From: Bifidobacterium breve
Lineage (GTDB): Bacteria; Actinomycetota; Thermoleophilia; Solirubrobacterales; Solirubrobacteraceae
DNA: 57,637 nucleotides
Assembly (NCBI GenBank): GCA_945881845.1
Contig: CAMCVN010000012.1
Location: 1-57,637, forward strand
Reading direction: 5' to 3'
Made by a program: the position numbers and the translations under genes
Notes under the pieces: model-generated
What the model saw: only the letters and a program-made list of their open reading frames with translations
Told to the model about the DNA's origin: nothing
The model's database searches: none
In this document: positions 46,035 through 57,614 of the stretch, in pieces
Position numbering within the stretch: the first letter of the stretch is position 1
Layout: each line of letters begins with the position of its first letter

Positions 46035-47045
46035 TTAGGCCGCGTCGACGTCTTCGATGTAGCGCGAAAGCTGCCAAGCAGCCTCGCGGACGGTTGCGAT
46101 CACGGCGCCGTAATCCATCTGCAGCGGGCCGATCACGGAGACGGTGCCGAGCTTCTGCGCCCCTGGCCCATAGCCAGCGCCGACGAGCGCCAGTGACTGC
46201 AGCGCTGGCAGCTCGTTCTCGCTACCGATCCGCACGACGACGTCGCGCTCGCCGAGCGCCACGCGCAGCACGCCGAGCAGCGCGACACGCCGCTCAAGCG
46301 CGTTCAACAGTTCGTTGATCTCAGAGAGGTTGTCGAGCCTGTCGCCACCAAGCAGGCGCCCGGCTCCTTCGACGTAGAGCATCACTTCGGAGTCCGACCG
46401 AAGATCATCGAAGACCGGCAGCAGCGCCTCAAGGAAGCCGCGTTCACTGGCGCCGAGCGAACTGTCGCCAAGCCGCGCTGCAACGGTGCGCGCGCCAAGC
46501 TCGTGGCCGCTGAGCCGCTCGTTGAGGTACTCCGCGGCCCAGGCGATCAGGCCGCTATCAATCGGCTGGTCGAAGCTAATCAGCCGCTTGGCGACACTGC
46601 CGGTCGACGTGATCACGACGACCATTGCGACGTGCGGCTGCAAGGTCAGCACCTCAACGTGGCGAAGCGTTGCGGCCTCAAGTGGCGGCGCCGAGACGAT
46701 CGCCAGCAGGTTCGTTACCTGAGCGAGAGTCGCGCTGGTGACTCGCATCGCCTGGTCTACCTCGCTCTTTACGATTGGCAGCTCAAGTTCGGCCCGCTGG
46801 CCATGAGGCAGCAGACGGTCAACGTAGAAGCGGCGTCCAGCGTCGGTCGGAATTCGCCCGGCCGAGGTATGTGGGTGGGCGAGCAGCCCCTGCTCCTCAA
46901 GTACCGCCAGCTCATTGCGAATCGTTGACGGCCCAAAGTCGATTCCCGGGTCGGCGGCGAGCGTCTTCGACCCGACCGGCTGCGCGGTCGCCTGATGGGT
47001 CTCAACGACCCGGCGTAGAATTAGCTCTTGGCGCTCAGTAAGCAC
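46035..47045 (-). CDS. hrcA: Heat-inducible transcription repressor HrcA
   Basis: About 336 residues from GTG 47045, starting VLTERQELILRRVVE, the usual family start. A winged helix follows (GPSTIRNELAVLEEQGLLAHPHTSAGRIPTDAGRRFYVD), then the GAF-like dimerisation region. HrcA normally represses chaperone operons at CIRCE. No CIRCE (TTAGCACTC-N9-GAGTGCTAA) is present near it. TTG 47051 is an alternative start; TACCAT 8 bases before GTG 47045 supports the shorter form. Confidence 0.95.
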   Translation of the reverse strand: MLTERQELILRRVVETHQATAQPVGSKTLAADPGIDFGPSTIRNELAVLEEQGLLAHPHTSAGRIPTDAGRRFYVDRLLPHGQRAELELPIVKSEVDQAMRVTSATLAQVTNLLAIVSAPPLEAATLRHVEVLTLQPHVAMVVVITSTGSVAKRLISFDQPIDSGLIAWAAEYLNERLSGHELGARTVAARLGDSSLGASERGFLEALLPVFDDLRSDSEVMLYVEGAGRLLGGDRLDNLSEINELLNALERRVALLGVLRVALGERDVVVRIGSENELPALQSLALVGAGYGPGAQKLGTVSVIGPLQMDYGAVIATVREAAWQLSRYIEDVDAA

Positions 47046-47053
47046 GAGCAACG

Positions 47054-47059
47054 ATGGTA
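47054..47059 (-). promoter_or_regulatory. -10 hexamer TACCAT for hrcA
   Basis: TACCAT ends 8 bases before GTG 47045. An imperfect palindrome (47062-47079) lies immediately upstream of it. Confidence 0.45.
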
Positions 47060-47061
47060 CC

Positions 47062-47079
47062 GGCGCAGCTAGTCGCGCC
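47062..47079. promoter_or_regulatory. Imperfect palindrome upstream of the hrcA promoter
   Basis: GGCGCAGCTAGTCGCGCC pairs at 7 of its 9 symmetrical positions. It sits where a -35 element or an operator would be. It does not resemble CIRCE. Confidence 0.25.
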
Positions 47080-47093
47080 GACGATCGCGAAGC

Positions 47094-48899
<1,806 letters not shown>

Positions 48900-48948
48900 G
48901 GCGGCGTGTGCTCGGGATACAGCCTAGGGCGCGATCACAGGCGCTCGG

Positions 48949-50712
48949 TTAGGCACGTAGCCTTCGCAGGCGGCTAGTGAAGAAGTGGAGGATCTGATCG
49001 GCCTCGCGAATCCGCAGCAGCCTGACCGCAGCTAGGTAGATCAACAGCCCCGCGGCGAGCGCTGGGATCACGCCGATCATCCTCGTGATCGGGCCGTCGC
49101 TACCAACGGCGCCGTCGACAACAAGCCAGATCCCGCGGCTGACGATGATCAAGAGAATCGCCGAGAAGACGACCTTCACGGTCATGATCAGCGTTTCGCG
49201 ACCCTCGATCGATCCGCCGAGCTGGCGACGCAGGTAGATCATCTGAGCGGCCGTCATTCCGGCACTGGCGACAACCGTGCCGATTACCGGCCCAGCGATG
49301 CCGAGCGGCTTGTAGAGAAGGAGCGAGACAACCGCGTTGACAGCGAGGTTGCCGGCCGCGAGCGCGCTTGGAATCCAGGGCCGTTGGAGCGAGAAGAAGG
49401 TGCGCGTGAGCAGCAGGTTGAGCCCCGCGAACGGCATCGAGAAAGCGAACCAGAAGAGCGCCGTCGAAACTTCTTCAGTTGAGGCCGCGTTGAAGGCGCC
49501 GTACTGGTAGATCAGCTCGACGATTGGAGTCGCCAACGCCATTGTCGCTGCCGCTGCAGGAACCAGCAGCAGCAGATTCTGCCGCGTCCCTGTCCCGACT
49601 AGCCCGCGCAGACCGCCCATGTCGCCGCGAGCGACGAGGCGGCTGAGAGAGGGGAACAGAACGGTCGCCAGTGCGACGCTGAAGATTCCTTGCGGCAGCA
49701 TGTAGATGCGGAACGCGGCGTCGATCGCCCTCGGCGCACTATCCGAAATCAAGGCACCGACGACAGAGTTGATCACGAGGTCGATGTTGATCACGCCGAG
49801 TCCGATCGTGACCGGAACCAGCAGCTTCAGCACGCGCGTCACGCCCGGGTCACGCCAGTTGAAGTGGAACTTGAGCCGGAAGTCGATCTTCGCGAGCACC
49901 GGGATCACCATCAGTAACTGAACGACTGTGCCGAGCAAGACACCAATCGCGTAGGCGTAGATTTGATCGTCGGCGCTGAACATCGGGCGTAGGCCGACAA
50001 GCGCGCCGATGATTACGACGTTCCAGACCAAAGGCGCCAGCGCCGGAATCGTGAAGTGGTGGTAGGAGTTGACGATTCCGACCAGCAGCCCGTTGATGCC
50101 TAGTAGGACGACGATCGGGAACAACACCTGAGAGAGGCCGACGGCGAGGTCAACCAGTTGCGGTGTGAAGTTGTCGCCGGGAATGAAGAGCGGGATCAGG
50201 ACACCCGCGGCAAAGATGAAGAGCGCGCTGAGCGCACCGAGCACGAGCAAGATGATCCAGAACAACGTTGAGGCCAGCAGGATTGCCTCGCGCCTTCGCT
50301 TCTGTTCGAGGAACTCTGCGAAGACAGGTACGAACGCGGCGCTCAGAGCCGCGTCGGCGAAGAGCCCGCGGACGAGGTTCGGCAACTGAAAGGCGATAGT
50401 GAAGGCGGATGCCGCGCCGCTGGTGCCGAAGTAGCTGGCGGCGAGGATCTCTCGAGCTAGACCGGCAACGCGCGAAAGCCCAGTAGCGACGGAGAAGAGA
50501 ACAGTGTTTCGGGCAACGCCCGCCTTGGCCCCGGGGGCCTCGGGGCCTTCATCGTCGATCTTCTGAACTGCGGCGCGAGCGGCAGCGGCGCCGGCGGCCG
50601 CGTCGCTCGCGGGCAGCACTCCGCCAATAATTGCGGCATCGAGCACGGCCTCTTCGGCGCCAGGGTCGTCCTCCGGCTCCGGGTCCTTTGGGCTACCTGG
50701 CCTCGAGGTCAC
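48949..50712 (-). CDS. murJ: Lipid II flippase MurJ
   Basis: 587 residues from GTG. The first 65 residues are an acidic and Ala-rich cytoplasmic extension; then about 14 membrane segments follow, starting with VLFSVATGLSRVAGLAREIL. Family signatures include SAFTIAFQLPNLVRGLFADA, AALSAAFVPVF and FPSLSRLVARGD. It flips the cell-wall precursor lipid II. TAGGAT lies 9 bases before the GTG. rpsT diverges from it. Confidence 0.94.
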   Translation of the reverse strand: MTSRPGSPKDPEPEDDPGAEEAVLDAAIIGGVLPASDAAAGAAAARAAVQKIDDEGPEAPGAKAGVARNTVLFSVATGLSRVAGLAREILAASYFGTSGAASAFTIAFQLPNLVRGLFADAALSAAFVPVFAEFLEQKRRREAILLASTLFWIILLVLGALSALFIFAAGVLIPLFIPGDNFTPQLVDLAVGLSQVLFPIVVLLGINGLLVGIVNSYHHFTIPALAPLVWNVVIIGALVGLRPMFSADDQIYAYAIGVLLGTVVQLLMVIPVLAKIDFRLKFHFNWRDPGVTRVLKLLVPVTIGLGVINIDLVINSVVGALISDSAPRAIDAAFRIYMLPQGIFSVALATVLFPSLSRLVARGDMGGLRGLVGTGTRQNLLLLVPAAAATMALATPIVELIYQYGAFNAASTEEVSTALFWFAFSMPFAGLNLLLTRTFFSLQRPWIPSALAAGNLAVNAVVSLLLYKPLGIAGPVIGTVVASAGMTAAQMIYLRRQLGGSIEGRETLIMTVKVVFSAILLIIVSRGIWLVVDGAVGSDGPITRMIGVIPALAAGLLIYLAAVRLLRIREADQILHFFTSRLRRLRA

Positions 50713-50721
50713 TAGCGCCCA

Positions 50722-50727
50722 ATCCTA
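50722..50727 (-). promoter_or_regulatory. -10 hexamer TAGGAT for murJ
   Basis: TAGGAT ends 9 bases before GTG 50712, in the 63-base gap shared with rpsT. Confidence 0.4.
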
Positions 50728-50757
50728 AGGGTCGGCCCCGGCGAATCCGCATGACGC

Positions 50758-50763
50758 TAGAAT
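50758..50763 (+). promoter_or_regulatory. -10 hexamer TAGAAT for rpsT
   Basis: TAGAAT ends 12 bases before the rpsT ATG, so any leader would be only a few bases long. No Shine-Dalgarno sequence is visible. Confidence 0.45.
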
Positions 50764-50775
50764 CCGCCCTCGGCT

Positions 50776-51042
50776 ATGGCCAATCTTAATTCACAGAAGA
50801 AGCGCAACGCCCGCAACGAACGCGAGCGTCTTGAAAACCGTCGTTACACGTCGGCGATCAAGACCTACCAGCGTCGCCTCGAGGACGCGGTCAAAGCTGG
50901 CGACGATGCGGTCGCCGACGCTGAGCACCTGAAGCTTGCCTCGATGATCGACAAGGCTGTCGCTCACGGCGCGCTGCACAAGAACACCGGCTCGCGCAAG
51001 AAGTCCCGCGCCACGCGGATTCGCGCCGGCGTCAGCGCCTAA
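50776..51042 (+). CDS. rpsT: 30S ribosomal protein S20
   Basis: 88 residues, highly basic and helical. It starts MANLNSQKKRNARNERER and includes KLASMIDKAVAHGALHKNTGSRKKSR, both typical of S20. It binds 16S rRNA early in 30S assembly. The stop is 14 bases from the convergent holA stop, and no hairpin terminator is seen between them. Confidence 0.96.
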   Translation: MANLNSQKKRNARNERERLENRRYTSAIKTYQRRLEDAVKAGDDAVADAEHLKLASMIDKAVAHGALHKNTGSRKKSRATRIRAGVSA

Positions 51043-51056
51043 CTCTTAACGCTTCC

Positions 51057-52028
51057 CTAGGCGGCGATCCGCTCGATGACGCGCAGCGTCTCGGTGTCCG
51101 CGTCGAGCGCACTACCGCCGCGACTTGCCAACTCCAACGCGGCGAGCGCTTCTGTCGCTTCGCGCAGAAGCTCCGGGTCGGCGCCGCGCGCTTCGGCCAT
51201 CCGCCGCTTCGCGGCGTAGCTACCGCCGGGGATTCCCGCCGCCGCCTGAGACTCGCTGACGCCGGCATTAAGCCGTTCGGCGATCGCAGTGACGTCGCGC
51301 AGGCGCCGAACGATTGCGACGGCAAGGCGCCCTGCGTCCTCGTTCTGGTCGCGCAGGCGCAGGTATGTGAGAAGCGCGGTTCGCTGGTCTCGCGCGACGA
51401 TCGCGTCAACCAACCCCCAAACGAGCAGCTCCGAAGAGTTGGCCGCCGATTCGCCGACCTCCTCAACGCCGATCTTGGCGCCGGGCCCGTATTCGAGCGC
51501 CAGCTTCTCAAGTTCGCGCAATAGTCGCTGCTGGCGCTCACCAACTTGAGCGATCAGCGCCTGGGCACCGGCTCCGTCAAGCGTGATCGAGAGCGCCGAC
51601 GCTTGCGCGATTGCCCAAGTAGGCAGCTCTCGCGCTTTCAGCAACGTTTCGCTAGCGATCTTGCCTTTGATTCCTTTGACGGCGCTGTGCAAGGCCGCTG
51701 GGGCCTGCTGGCGTCCATCCTCGGAAGCGAAGAAGGCGATTGTTGTCTCATCGGGCATCGCTTTGATCGCGGGCGCGAGGTCGGCCTTAACGTCGGCGTC
51801 GCGCCAGCGCTCGCAGCCACTGACGATCAAGAAGCGCCAACCGACCGAGAAAGTCATTGCGCTGAGCGCAGCAGCGATCGTTGCCGGATCAGAGCTAGCG
51901 GCGTCAAACTGTTCGATTCCACCTGCTCCCCCTTCGACCTCGGCGAGCGCGGCGAGCTTCCCTCGGCGCTCGGCCACACGGCCGTGGTCGTCGCCGTGAA
52001 TCAGGTAGGCGGGTTCGAACGAGGCCAC
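51057..52028 (-). CDS. holA: DNA polymerase III subunit delta
   Basis: 323 residues from GTG. Recognised by PAYLIHGDDHGRVAERRGKL at the start, FLIVSGCERWRDADVK, and the C-terminal VWGLVDAIVARDQRTALLTY with GIPGGSYAAKRR. Delta opens the sliding clamp in the clamp loader. holA commonly follows comEC and neighbours rpsT, as here. TAGAAT 8 bases before the GTG supports the start. Confidence 0.93.
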   Translation of the reverse strand: MASFEPAYLIHGDDHGRVAERRGKLAALAEVEGGAGGIEQFDAASSDPATIAAALSAMTFSVGWRFLIVSGCERWRDADVKADLAPAIKAMPDETTIAFFASEDGRQQAPAALHSAVKGIKGKIASETLLKARELPTWAIAQASALSITLDGAGAQALIAQVGERQQRLLRELEKLALEYGPGAKIGVEEVGESAANSSELLVWGLVDAIVARDQRTALLTYLRLRDQNEDAGRLAVAIVRRLRDVTAIAERLNAGVSESQAAAGIPGGSYAAKRRMAEARGADPELLREATEALAALELASRGGSALDADTETLRVIERIAA

Positions 52029-52036
52029 AGCGGGCG

Positions 52037-52042
52037 ATTCTA
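52037..52042 (-). promoter_or_regulatory. -10 hexamer TAGAAT formed partly by the comEC stop codon
   Basis: TAGAAT ends 8 bases before the holA GTG. Its TAG is also the comEC stop. Confidence 0.45.
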
Positions 52043-54289
52043 GGTTGAAGGCTGGACGTGAAGCCCAGCCCGGTCAAGCTCAATCCGCACTGTGCCGTCT
52101 TTATCTGTGCGCCATGTTTGAACGCCGGCGTCGCGCAGCGCATCGAGCGCTTCAGCGGTCGGGTGGCCGTAGCTGTTTCCTGCGCCGACCTCGATCACGG
52201 CGATCCGCGGCTGCAGCCGCCCCAGCAAACGAGGCAGACCCTGATCGGCGCTGCCGTGGTGGCTGACCTTGAGCACGTCGATCTCCGAGAGTCCGAGCGG
52301 CGCTAGAACATCGGACTCAGCATCCGCCGTCAGCAGCAAGCGCAGACCAGGCGAACGGACGAGGATCACAAGCGCGCGCTGGTTCGGGTCGGCTCCCGGC
52401 GCGGCGCGCGAGCCTGCCGCAGGCGAGACGATCTCAAGCCTTAATGACCCGAGCTTGACGACATCGCCCGCGGCGGCAGCAATCAGTGGGACGTTGTGGC
52501 GGCGGGCGCTGGCCTCCATTGCCTTCCCCTCCGACTCGACGACGCGATCGCGTCCGTCAAGCAGCGCCGCAACCGGCATCGCCTCGAGTACCTCGTCAGC
52601 GCCGCCGAGATGGTCGGCCTGTGCGTGTGTAGCGACGAGCAGGTCGAGCCGCTCGACGCCTGACTGCCGGAGCCGCTCGACGATCCCGGAGCCCGGCGGG
52701 CCGCTATCGACGAGTGCGGCGTGCCCGTCGCTCTGCAGCAGTGTCGCGTCGCCTTGACCGACGTCGAGGAAGCTGACGCGCACCGTCCCCACTGACGGCG
52801 CCGCCAGCGCCGTCTGGCGACCGCTGACGATCACGGCGGCGCCGAGCAGAAGCGCGAACAGCGCGCCGGCCGCCAGCGCGTAGCGACGACCCCTGCCGAA
52901 ACGGACGAGCACGGCCAAGCCGAGGCAGCCAGCGGCGACTGCCGGGCCGCTGGCGTTAACCTGCGCCGCCGGCAAGGCGGCGCTGAATCGGGCAATCGCT
53001 ACCAGTGCACTGAGGGGCCAGTAAGCCAGCCAAGTCAGCGGCGCCGCGAGCGATGATGAAAGCTGTCCTACGAGCGCCGCGACCATTCCGAGCCAGGTGA
53101 CTGGAGCGACCAACAACGCCGCAGCGAGATTCGCAGGCAGCGAGACAAGCGAGAGTGTGCCGAAGGCGGCCGCAGCGACCGGCGCGCTGCCGAGCGTCGC
53201 TGCGGCGGTCAGGGCCAGCGGTTCGCTTATCAGCGGCGGCGCTCCGCGTGATTCGAACAGCGAGCGGAGAGGGGAAGCGAGCAATCCGATCGCGGCGACC
53301 GCGGCGAAGCTGAGCTGCCAGCCCACCTGCTCAGAGGCGAGCGGGTCGATCGCGAGCGTCACGACGGCCGCCAGCAGCAGCGCGTACCAGCGTGAGCTCG
53401 GCCGCGAAGCTAGAGCCGCCACCAACCCCGCGGCCCCCATCACGCCGGCGCGCTGGATCGAAGCTCCGCTTCCAGCCAAAGGCACGTAGAGCGCGACCGC
53501 GAGCAGTGCGAACGCGAGCCGAGCTGAGCGCGGCGCCGCCAGCGCAGCGCCGCAAGCAAAGACGAGTAGCACCAGCAAGGCGACGTTGGCGCCTGAAGCG
53601 GCGACGAGGTGCCCCAGCCCGGATCGGCGCATCGCGTCGCGCAGCTCGGTTGGCATTGCGCTGTCATCGCCAAGCGTCATTCCACGCAGCAGCCCGGCCT
53701 CGGCGGGCGGCAGCTGCTTGCTCAGAGCCACCGTGGCTCGCGCACGGATCGAATCAACGAAGCCGGGAAGACCGCCGCGTTGGCGCCGGACGATCTCAAT
53801 CGAGCGCAGTTTTAGGATCGCGCGCACGTGCTGGACGGCAAGCCAGCGGTCGCCTTGCTCCAGCGGCCGTAGCGAACCCGCGACGTTGACAATCTGGCCG
53901 ATCGCAAGTTGCAGCGGCCTGCCATTGGCACGGATCAGCACCGGCTCGCCGCGCATCTTCCCCACCGCCGACCAGCCGAAGCTGCTCAGGCGCGGCGCCT
54001 GCGCGAGGGTCACGTCGCTCTGAACTGCATGGCCGATCAGCCCGCGCAATTGTGAGCGATCAAGCGCCGCCAGGCGAGCATCAGCGAACAGACCGCCAGT
54101 AATCACAGTCGCCACGAGAGCGAGCAAGAGCCAGCTCGGCAGCCGCGCCGATAGAGCAACCACGCAGGCCGTAAGCAGCAGCGCGGCCAAGAGCAGCGGC
54201 GAGCGCCAAGCGAGCGCCAGCCCTGTTGCCATGCCGGCGGCAAGAAGATGGCGCGGGTGGCTGCGTAGAGCCTCAGCCGCCGCACTCAA
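52040..54289 (-). CDS. comEC: ComEC/Rec2 DNA uptake channel
   Basis: 749 residues from a TTG that overlaps the comEA stop by 4 bases (TTGA). Order: short membrane segments and a DUF4131-like extracellular region (about 1-180), the competence channel core (GLLRGMTLGDDSAMPTELRD, GLGHLVAASGANVALLVL), more membrane segments to about 500, then a metallo-beta-lactamase-like domain with SFLDVGQGDATLL and ATHAQADHLGG. It brings single-stranded DNA through the membrane during transformation. Confidence 0.94.
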   Translation of the reverse strand: MSAAAEALRSHPRHLLAAGMATGLALAWRSPLLLAALLLTACVVALSARLPSWLLLALVATVITGGLFADARLAALDRSQLRGLIGHAVQSDVTLAQAPRLSSFGWSAVGKMRGEPVLIRANGRPLQLAIGQIVNVAGSLRPLEQGDRWLAVQHVRAILKLRSIEIVRRQRGGLPGFVDSIRARATVALSKQLPPAEAGLLRGMTLGDDSAMPTELRDAMRRSGLGHLVAASGANVALLVLLVFACGAALAAPRSARLAFALLAVALYVPLAGSGASIQRAGVMGAAGLVAALASRPSSRWYALLLAAVVTLAIDPLASEQVGWQLSFAAVAAIGLLASPLRSLFESRGAPPLISEPLALTAAATLGSAPVAAAAFGTLSLVSLPANLAAALLVAPVTWLGMVAALVGQLSSSLAAPLTWLAYWPLSALVAIARFSAALPAAQVNASGPAVAAGCLGLAVLVRFGRGRRYALAAGALFALLLGAAVIVSGRQTALAAPSVGTVRVSFLDVGQGDATLLQSDGHAALVDSGPPGSGIVERLRQSGVERLDLLVATHAQADHLGGADEVLEAMPVAALLDGRDRVVESEGKAMEASARRHNVPLIAAAAGDVVKLGSLRLEIVSPAAGSRAAPGADPNQRALVILVRSPGLRLLLTADAESDVLAPLGLSEIDVLKVSHHGSADQGLPRLLGRLQPRIAVIEVGAGNSYGHPTAEALDALRDAGVQTWRTDKDGTVRIELDRAGLHVQPST

Positions 54290-54903
54290 GGCGTTACTTG
54301 CGAGCGCAGCGCCTCGAGCTTCTTTGGGCCGATTCCCGGAACCTCGCCAAGATCATCAACGCTCGTGAAGCCGCCATGCTCTGTGCGCCACTGAATTATC
54401 TTCTCGGCCGTCGCCGGGCCAACGCCGTCGAGTGTGTCGAGCTGCTCGGCGGTGGCGTTGCCGAGGCTGATCGGCCCGCTTGGGGCAGCGGCCGAGGAGC
54501 CGCTAGGACCGGCGGCAGCGATCGCTTCGCCGGCCTTCAGCGGCACGATCACCTGTGCCCCATCAGCAACTTTGGCCGCCAGATTGATCGCATTCGCATC
54601 GCCGCGGCTCGAGGCGCCACCGGCGCGTCGGACGGCGTCGCGCACACGCGCGCCATTCTTCAGTGTGTAGACGCCGGGGCGCCGTACAGCTCCGGCGACG
54701 TGCACTACCGTTCGCTGGTCGCCGCGCTCGACCAGCCCGCTCGCGGGCGGAGCGGCTGCGCTGGTGGCCTGTTGGTAGGGCGCAGCGGCAGACGCGGACG
54801 AGCTCTGAGGCCGCTGCTTCGCCAGCGACTTACCACCAAAGGCGAGAGCGATCACGGCCGCCGCCGCACAGACGATTAGCGCTGGTCTCGGAATCGTGGG
54901 CAT
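54286..54903 (-). CDS. comEA: ComEA-type DNA receptor (SLBB and helix-hairpin-helix)
   Basis: About 205 residues from ATG 54903. One N-terminal membrane anchor, a Ser/Ala linker, an SLBB domain (VVHVAGAVRRPGVYTLKNGA), a second Ala/Ser/Gly linker, and a C-terminal double HhH: ATAEQLDTLDGVGPATAEKI, LGEVPGIGPKKLEAL. It captures double-stranded DNA at the surface for ComEC. GTG 54912 is an alternative start; TAGCGT 7 bases before ATG 54903 favours the shorter. Confidence 0.93.
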   Translation of the reverse strand: MPTIPRPALIVCAAAAVIALAFGGKSLAKQRPQSSSASAAAPYQQATSAAAPPASGLVERGDQRTVVHVAGAVRRPGVYTLKNGARVRDAVRRAGGASSRGDANAINLAAKVADGAQVIVPLKAGEAIAAAGPSGSSAAAPSGPISLGNATAEQLDTLDGVGPATAEKIIQWRTEHGGFTSVDDLGEVPGIGPKKLEALRSQVTP

Positions 54904-54910
54904 CGACGGC

Positions 54911-54916
54911 ACGCTA
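54911..54916 (-). promoter_or_regulatory. -10 hexamer TAGCGT for comEA-comEC
   Basis: TAGCGT ends 7 bases before ATG 54903 and overlaps the alternative GTG start at 54912. Confidence 0.4.
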
Positions 54917-54984
54917 CGAGCGCCCGAGTCACACGGCCAGCACTAGGGCGTTACTGAAGCGCGCCGACCCTACCGCGGAAGAGA

Positions 54985-57453
54985 TCAGCCAACGACGATG
55001 TTGACGAGCTTGCCCGGGACGACGATCACCTTCTTAGGCTCGCGCCCCTCAAGATGAACCTGAACGTTCGGCGCCGCCATTGCTGCCGCCTCTAGCTCTT
55101 CCTTGCTGGCGTCGGTGGCCACTTCAACGCGGTCACGCAGCTTTCCGTTGACCTGGCAGACGAGCTCATAAGTGTCGCGCTCGAGCATCGCCGCGTCGGC
55201 GGTCGGCCACGGCTGCTCCCAGAGTCGCTGGCCGGTCAGCAGGAAGTAAGCGTCGGTCGTTACGTGCGGAGCGAACGGGAAGCAGAGCGAGGAGGCCGTC
55301 TCAAGTGCGAAGCGCTGCGCTTCAAGACCGGCGCTCTCACGTAGCCGCGAGACCTCATTGATCAGCTCCATCACGGCCGCGATCGCGGTATTGAAAGCGA
55401 AACGCCGGTCCATGTCGCCGGTCACCTTCTCAATCGCCCAGTTCGCTTTGCGCGTCAGCTCCAAATTCGCAGCCTCGTCACCTTGCGCAGCAGCGGCGAC
55501 GTCCTGGTCGGAAACCTCGGCGCTGAGCCGCCAGAGGCGCGAGAGGAAGCGGTGAACGCCCTCCACCCCCTCGTCAGACCAGTCGGCGTCCTGATCGGGC
55601 GCGCCGATGAAAAGGATGTAGGCGCGAGCACTGTCGGCGCCGTAGCGATCGACGATCGCCTTCGGTGAGACGACGTTGCCACGCGACTTCGACATCTTCG
55701 CTCCGTCGCGCGTGATCATTCCCTGCGTGAAAAGCCGTGCGAACGGTTCGTCAACATCAAGATGACCAAGATCGGCCAGCGCTTTGCAGAAGAAGCGCGC
55801 GTAGAGCAGATGCAGAATCGCGTGCTCGACGCCGCCGATGTACTGGTCAACCGGCATCCACTCGCGCAGAATCGCCGGGTCCCAGGCCGCCTCGGAGTTC
55901 GAGGCATCGCAGTAGCGCAGGAAGTACCAAGATGAGTCGACGAAGGTGTCCATCGTGTCGGTTTCACGCTCAGCCGGCCCGCCGCATTTAGGACATTCGG
56001 TGTTTACCCAATCGGTTGCAGCGGCGAGTGGCGACTGGCCCTGCGGCGCGTAATCCTCGATCACCGGCAGCATCACCGGAAGCTGCTCGTCCGGAACAGG
56101 GACGATGCCGCAATCGGGGCAGCGCACGATCGGGATCGGGCAGCCCCAGTAGCGCTGGCGGCTGATCAGCCAATCGCGCAGGCGGTAGTTGACGGCCAGC
56201 TCTCCTTTGCCTTCGTTCTCGAGCCAGATAACGATCTCGTTCAGAGCCTCGCGGTTCGGCTGCCCGTCGAACTGCGGCGCACTGTTCACGAGCACGCCAT
56301 CGCCTCCGTATGGCAGCCCGTCGCCGTCGCCGTCTGGGTTGTCGCCTTCGATCACGCGACGTATCGGGAGATCAAAGGCCTTCGCGAAGGCGTAATCGCG
56401 CTCATCGTGCGCCGGAACGGCCATAATCGCGCCGGTTCCGTACTCCATCAGCACGTAGTCGGCGACAAAGACAGGGATCTGCTCGCCGCTGACCGGGTTT
56501 GTGACGGTGCGGCCGAGCGCGACGCCGGTCTTCTCGCGCTCCGCCGCGCCGCGCAGGTCTGAGCCGCGCGCCAACGCCGCTTGGACATACTCGGCGACGG
56601 CCTGTTCGTTGCCGGTGCCTTCGGCCAGCCGCAAGACGTCGGGGTGCTCGGGGGCGAGCACGAAGAAGGTCGCGCCGAAGAGCGTGTCGGGCCGGGTCGT
56701 GAAGACCGGGTACTCCGTTTCCAGCTCATCGCAGCTAAAGACGACTTCAGCTCCTTCCGAACGGCCGATCCAATTGCGCTGCATCGTCTTCACGTTCTCG
56801 GGCCAGTCAACCTTGTCCAAATCTTCAAGCAGGCGGTCGGCGTAGTCGGTGATCTTCAGGAACCACTGCTCAAGCTCACGAACCTCGACCTCTGAGCCGC
56901 AGCGCTCGCAGCAGCCGTCAACTACCTGCTCGTTGGCCAAGACCGTTTGGTCGCTCGGGCACCAGTTGACGTGCGCCTGCTGGCGGTAGGCGAGCCCGGC
57001 CTTGAAAAGTTGGTTAAAGATCCACTGCGTCCAGCGGTAGTAGTCCGGCTCGCAGGTGGCCAGTTCGCGCGACCAGTCGATCGAGATCCCCCAGCGCCGG
57101 AATTGGCTTTGAAACTCGGCGATCGCAGCTTCGGTTGATACGCGGGGCGCCTGGCCGGTCTTGATCGCGTGGTTTTCTGCCGGCAGGCCGAAAGCGTCGT
57201 AACCCATCGGGTGGAGTACTCGCTTGCCGTTGCGCCGCTTGAAGTGTGCGACGGCGTCGCCGACGGAGTAGACCTTCAGGTGACCGATGTGCGGCTCGCC
57301 GCTCGGGTAGGGCAGCATCTCGAGCACGTACTCATTCTGTGCGTCGCTTGCCTCTCCGGGAATCGGGTTCGCTACCTGCCAGGTGCCTTCGTCCTCCCAC
57401 AGCTGCTGCCAGCGCGGTTCTATCTCCTGCGGGTCGTATTTATGGTCGCTCAT
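54985..57453 (-). CDS. leuS: Leucine-tRNA ligase
   Basis: 822 residues, class I synthetase. HIGH motif in [25 protein letters not shown] motif in [15 protein letters not shown], editing domain with [21 protein letters not shown]-type sequence and [13 protein letters not shown], and two Cys pairs (CPDCG, CPKCGG) like the zinc modules. It charges tRNA-Leu and hydrolyses mischarged products. TAATCT ends 12 bases before the ATG; there is no room for a T-box leader. Confidence 0.98.
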   Translation of the reverse strand: MSDHKYDPQEIEPRWQQLWEDEGTWQVANPIPGEASDAQNEYVLEMLPYPSGEPHIGHLKVYSVGDAVAHFKRRNGKRVLHPMGYDAFGLPAENHAIKTGQAPRVSTEAAIAEFQSQFRRWGISIDWSRELATCEPDYYRWTQWIFNQLFKAGLAYRQQAHVNWCPSDQTVLANEQVVDGCCERCGSEVEVRELEQWFLKITDYADRLLEDLDKVDWPENVKTMQRNWIGRSEGAEVVFSCDELETEYPVFTTRPDTLFGATFFVLAPEHPDVLRLAEGTGNEQAVAEYVQAALARGSDLRGAAEREKTGVALGRTVTNPVSGEQIPVFVADYVLMEYGTGAIMAVPAHDERDYAFAKAFDLPIRRVIEGDNPDGDGDGLPYGGDGVLVNSAPQFDGQPNREALNEIVIWLENEGKGELAVNYRLRDWLISRQRYWGCPIPIVRCPDCGIVPVPDEQLPVMLPVIEDYAPQGQSPLAAATDWVNTECPKCGGPAERETDTMDTFVDSSWYFLRYCDASNSEAAWDPAILREWMPVDQYIGGVEHAILHLLYARFFCKALADLGHLDVDEPFARLFTQGMITRDGAKMSKSRGNVVSPKAIVDRYGADSARAYILFIGAPDQDADWSDEGVEGVHRFLSRLWRLSAEVSDQDVAAAAQGDEAANLELTRKANWAIEKVTGDMDRRFAFNTAIAAVMELINEVSRLRESAGLEAQRFALETASSLCFPFAPHVTTDAYFLLTGQRLWEQPWPTADAAMLERDTYELVCQVNGKLRDRVEVATDASKEELEAAAMAAPNVQVHLEGREPKKVIVVPGKLVNIVVG

Positions 57454-57465
57454 AGCTTCGGGGCT

Positions 57466-57471
57466 AGATTA
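57466..57471 (-). promoter_or_regulatory. -10 hexamer TAATCT for leuS
   Basis: TAATCT ends 12 bases before the leuS ATG, implying a leader of only a few bases. Confidence 0.4.
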
Positions 57472-57509
57472 CTCGCCGCCGCAGGCAGCAGCCGCTAGCC
57501 GCTCGTCGC

Positions 57510-57515
57510 TACACT
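57510..57515 (+). promoter_or_regulatory. -10 hexamer TACACT for tRNA-Ala
   Basis: TACACT ends 12 bases before the first base of the tRNA. No clear -35 element is seen. Confidence 0.35.
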
Positions 57516-57527
57516 GACGCCTCACTT

Positions 57528-57600
57528 GGGGCTGTAGCTCAGCTGGGAGAGCGCCGCCATGGCATGGCGGAGGTCAGGGGTTCGAGCCCCCTCAGCTCCA
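57528..57600 (+). tRNA. tRNA-Ala (anticodon GGC)
   Basis: A 73-base cloverleaf. The acceptor GGGGCTG pairs with CAGCTCC and includes the G3-U70 wobble that marks alanine tRNAs. The D arm is GCTC...GAGC, the anticodon arm CCGCC-ATGGCAT-GGCGG gives anticodon GGC, and the T arm is AGGGG-TTCGAGC-CCCCT. The discriminator is A; CCA is not encoded. Confidence 0.96.
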
Positions 57601-57614
57601 TTGATCGATTGAAC

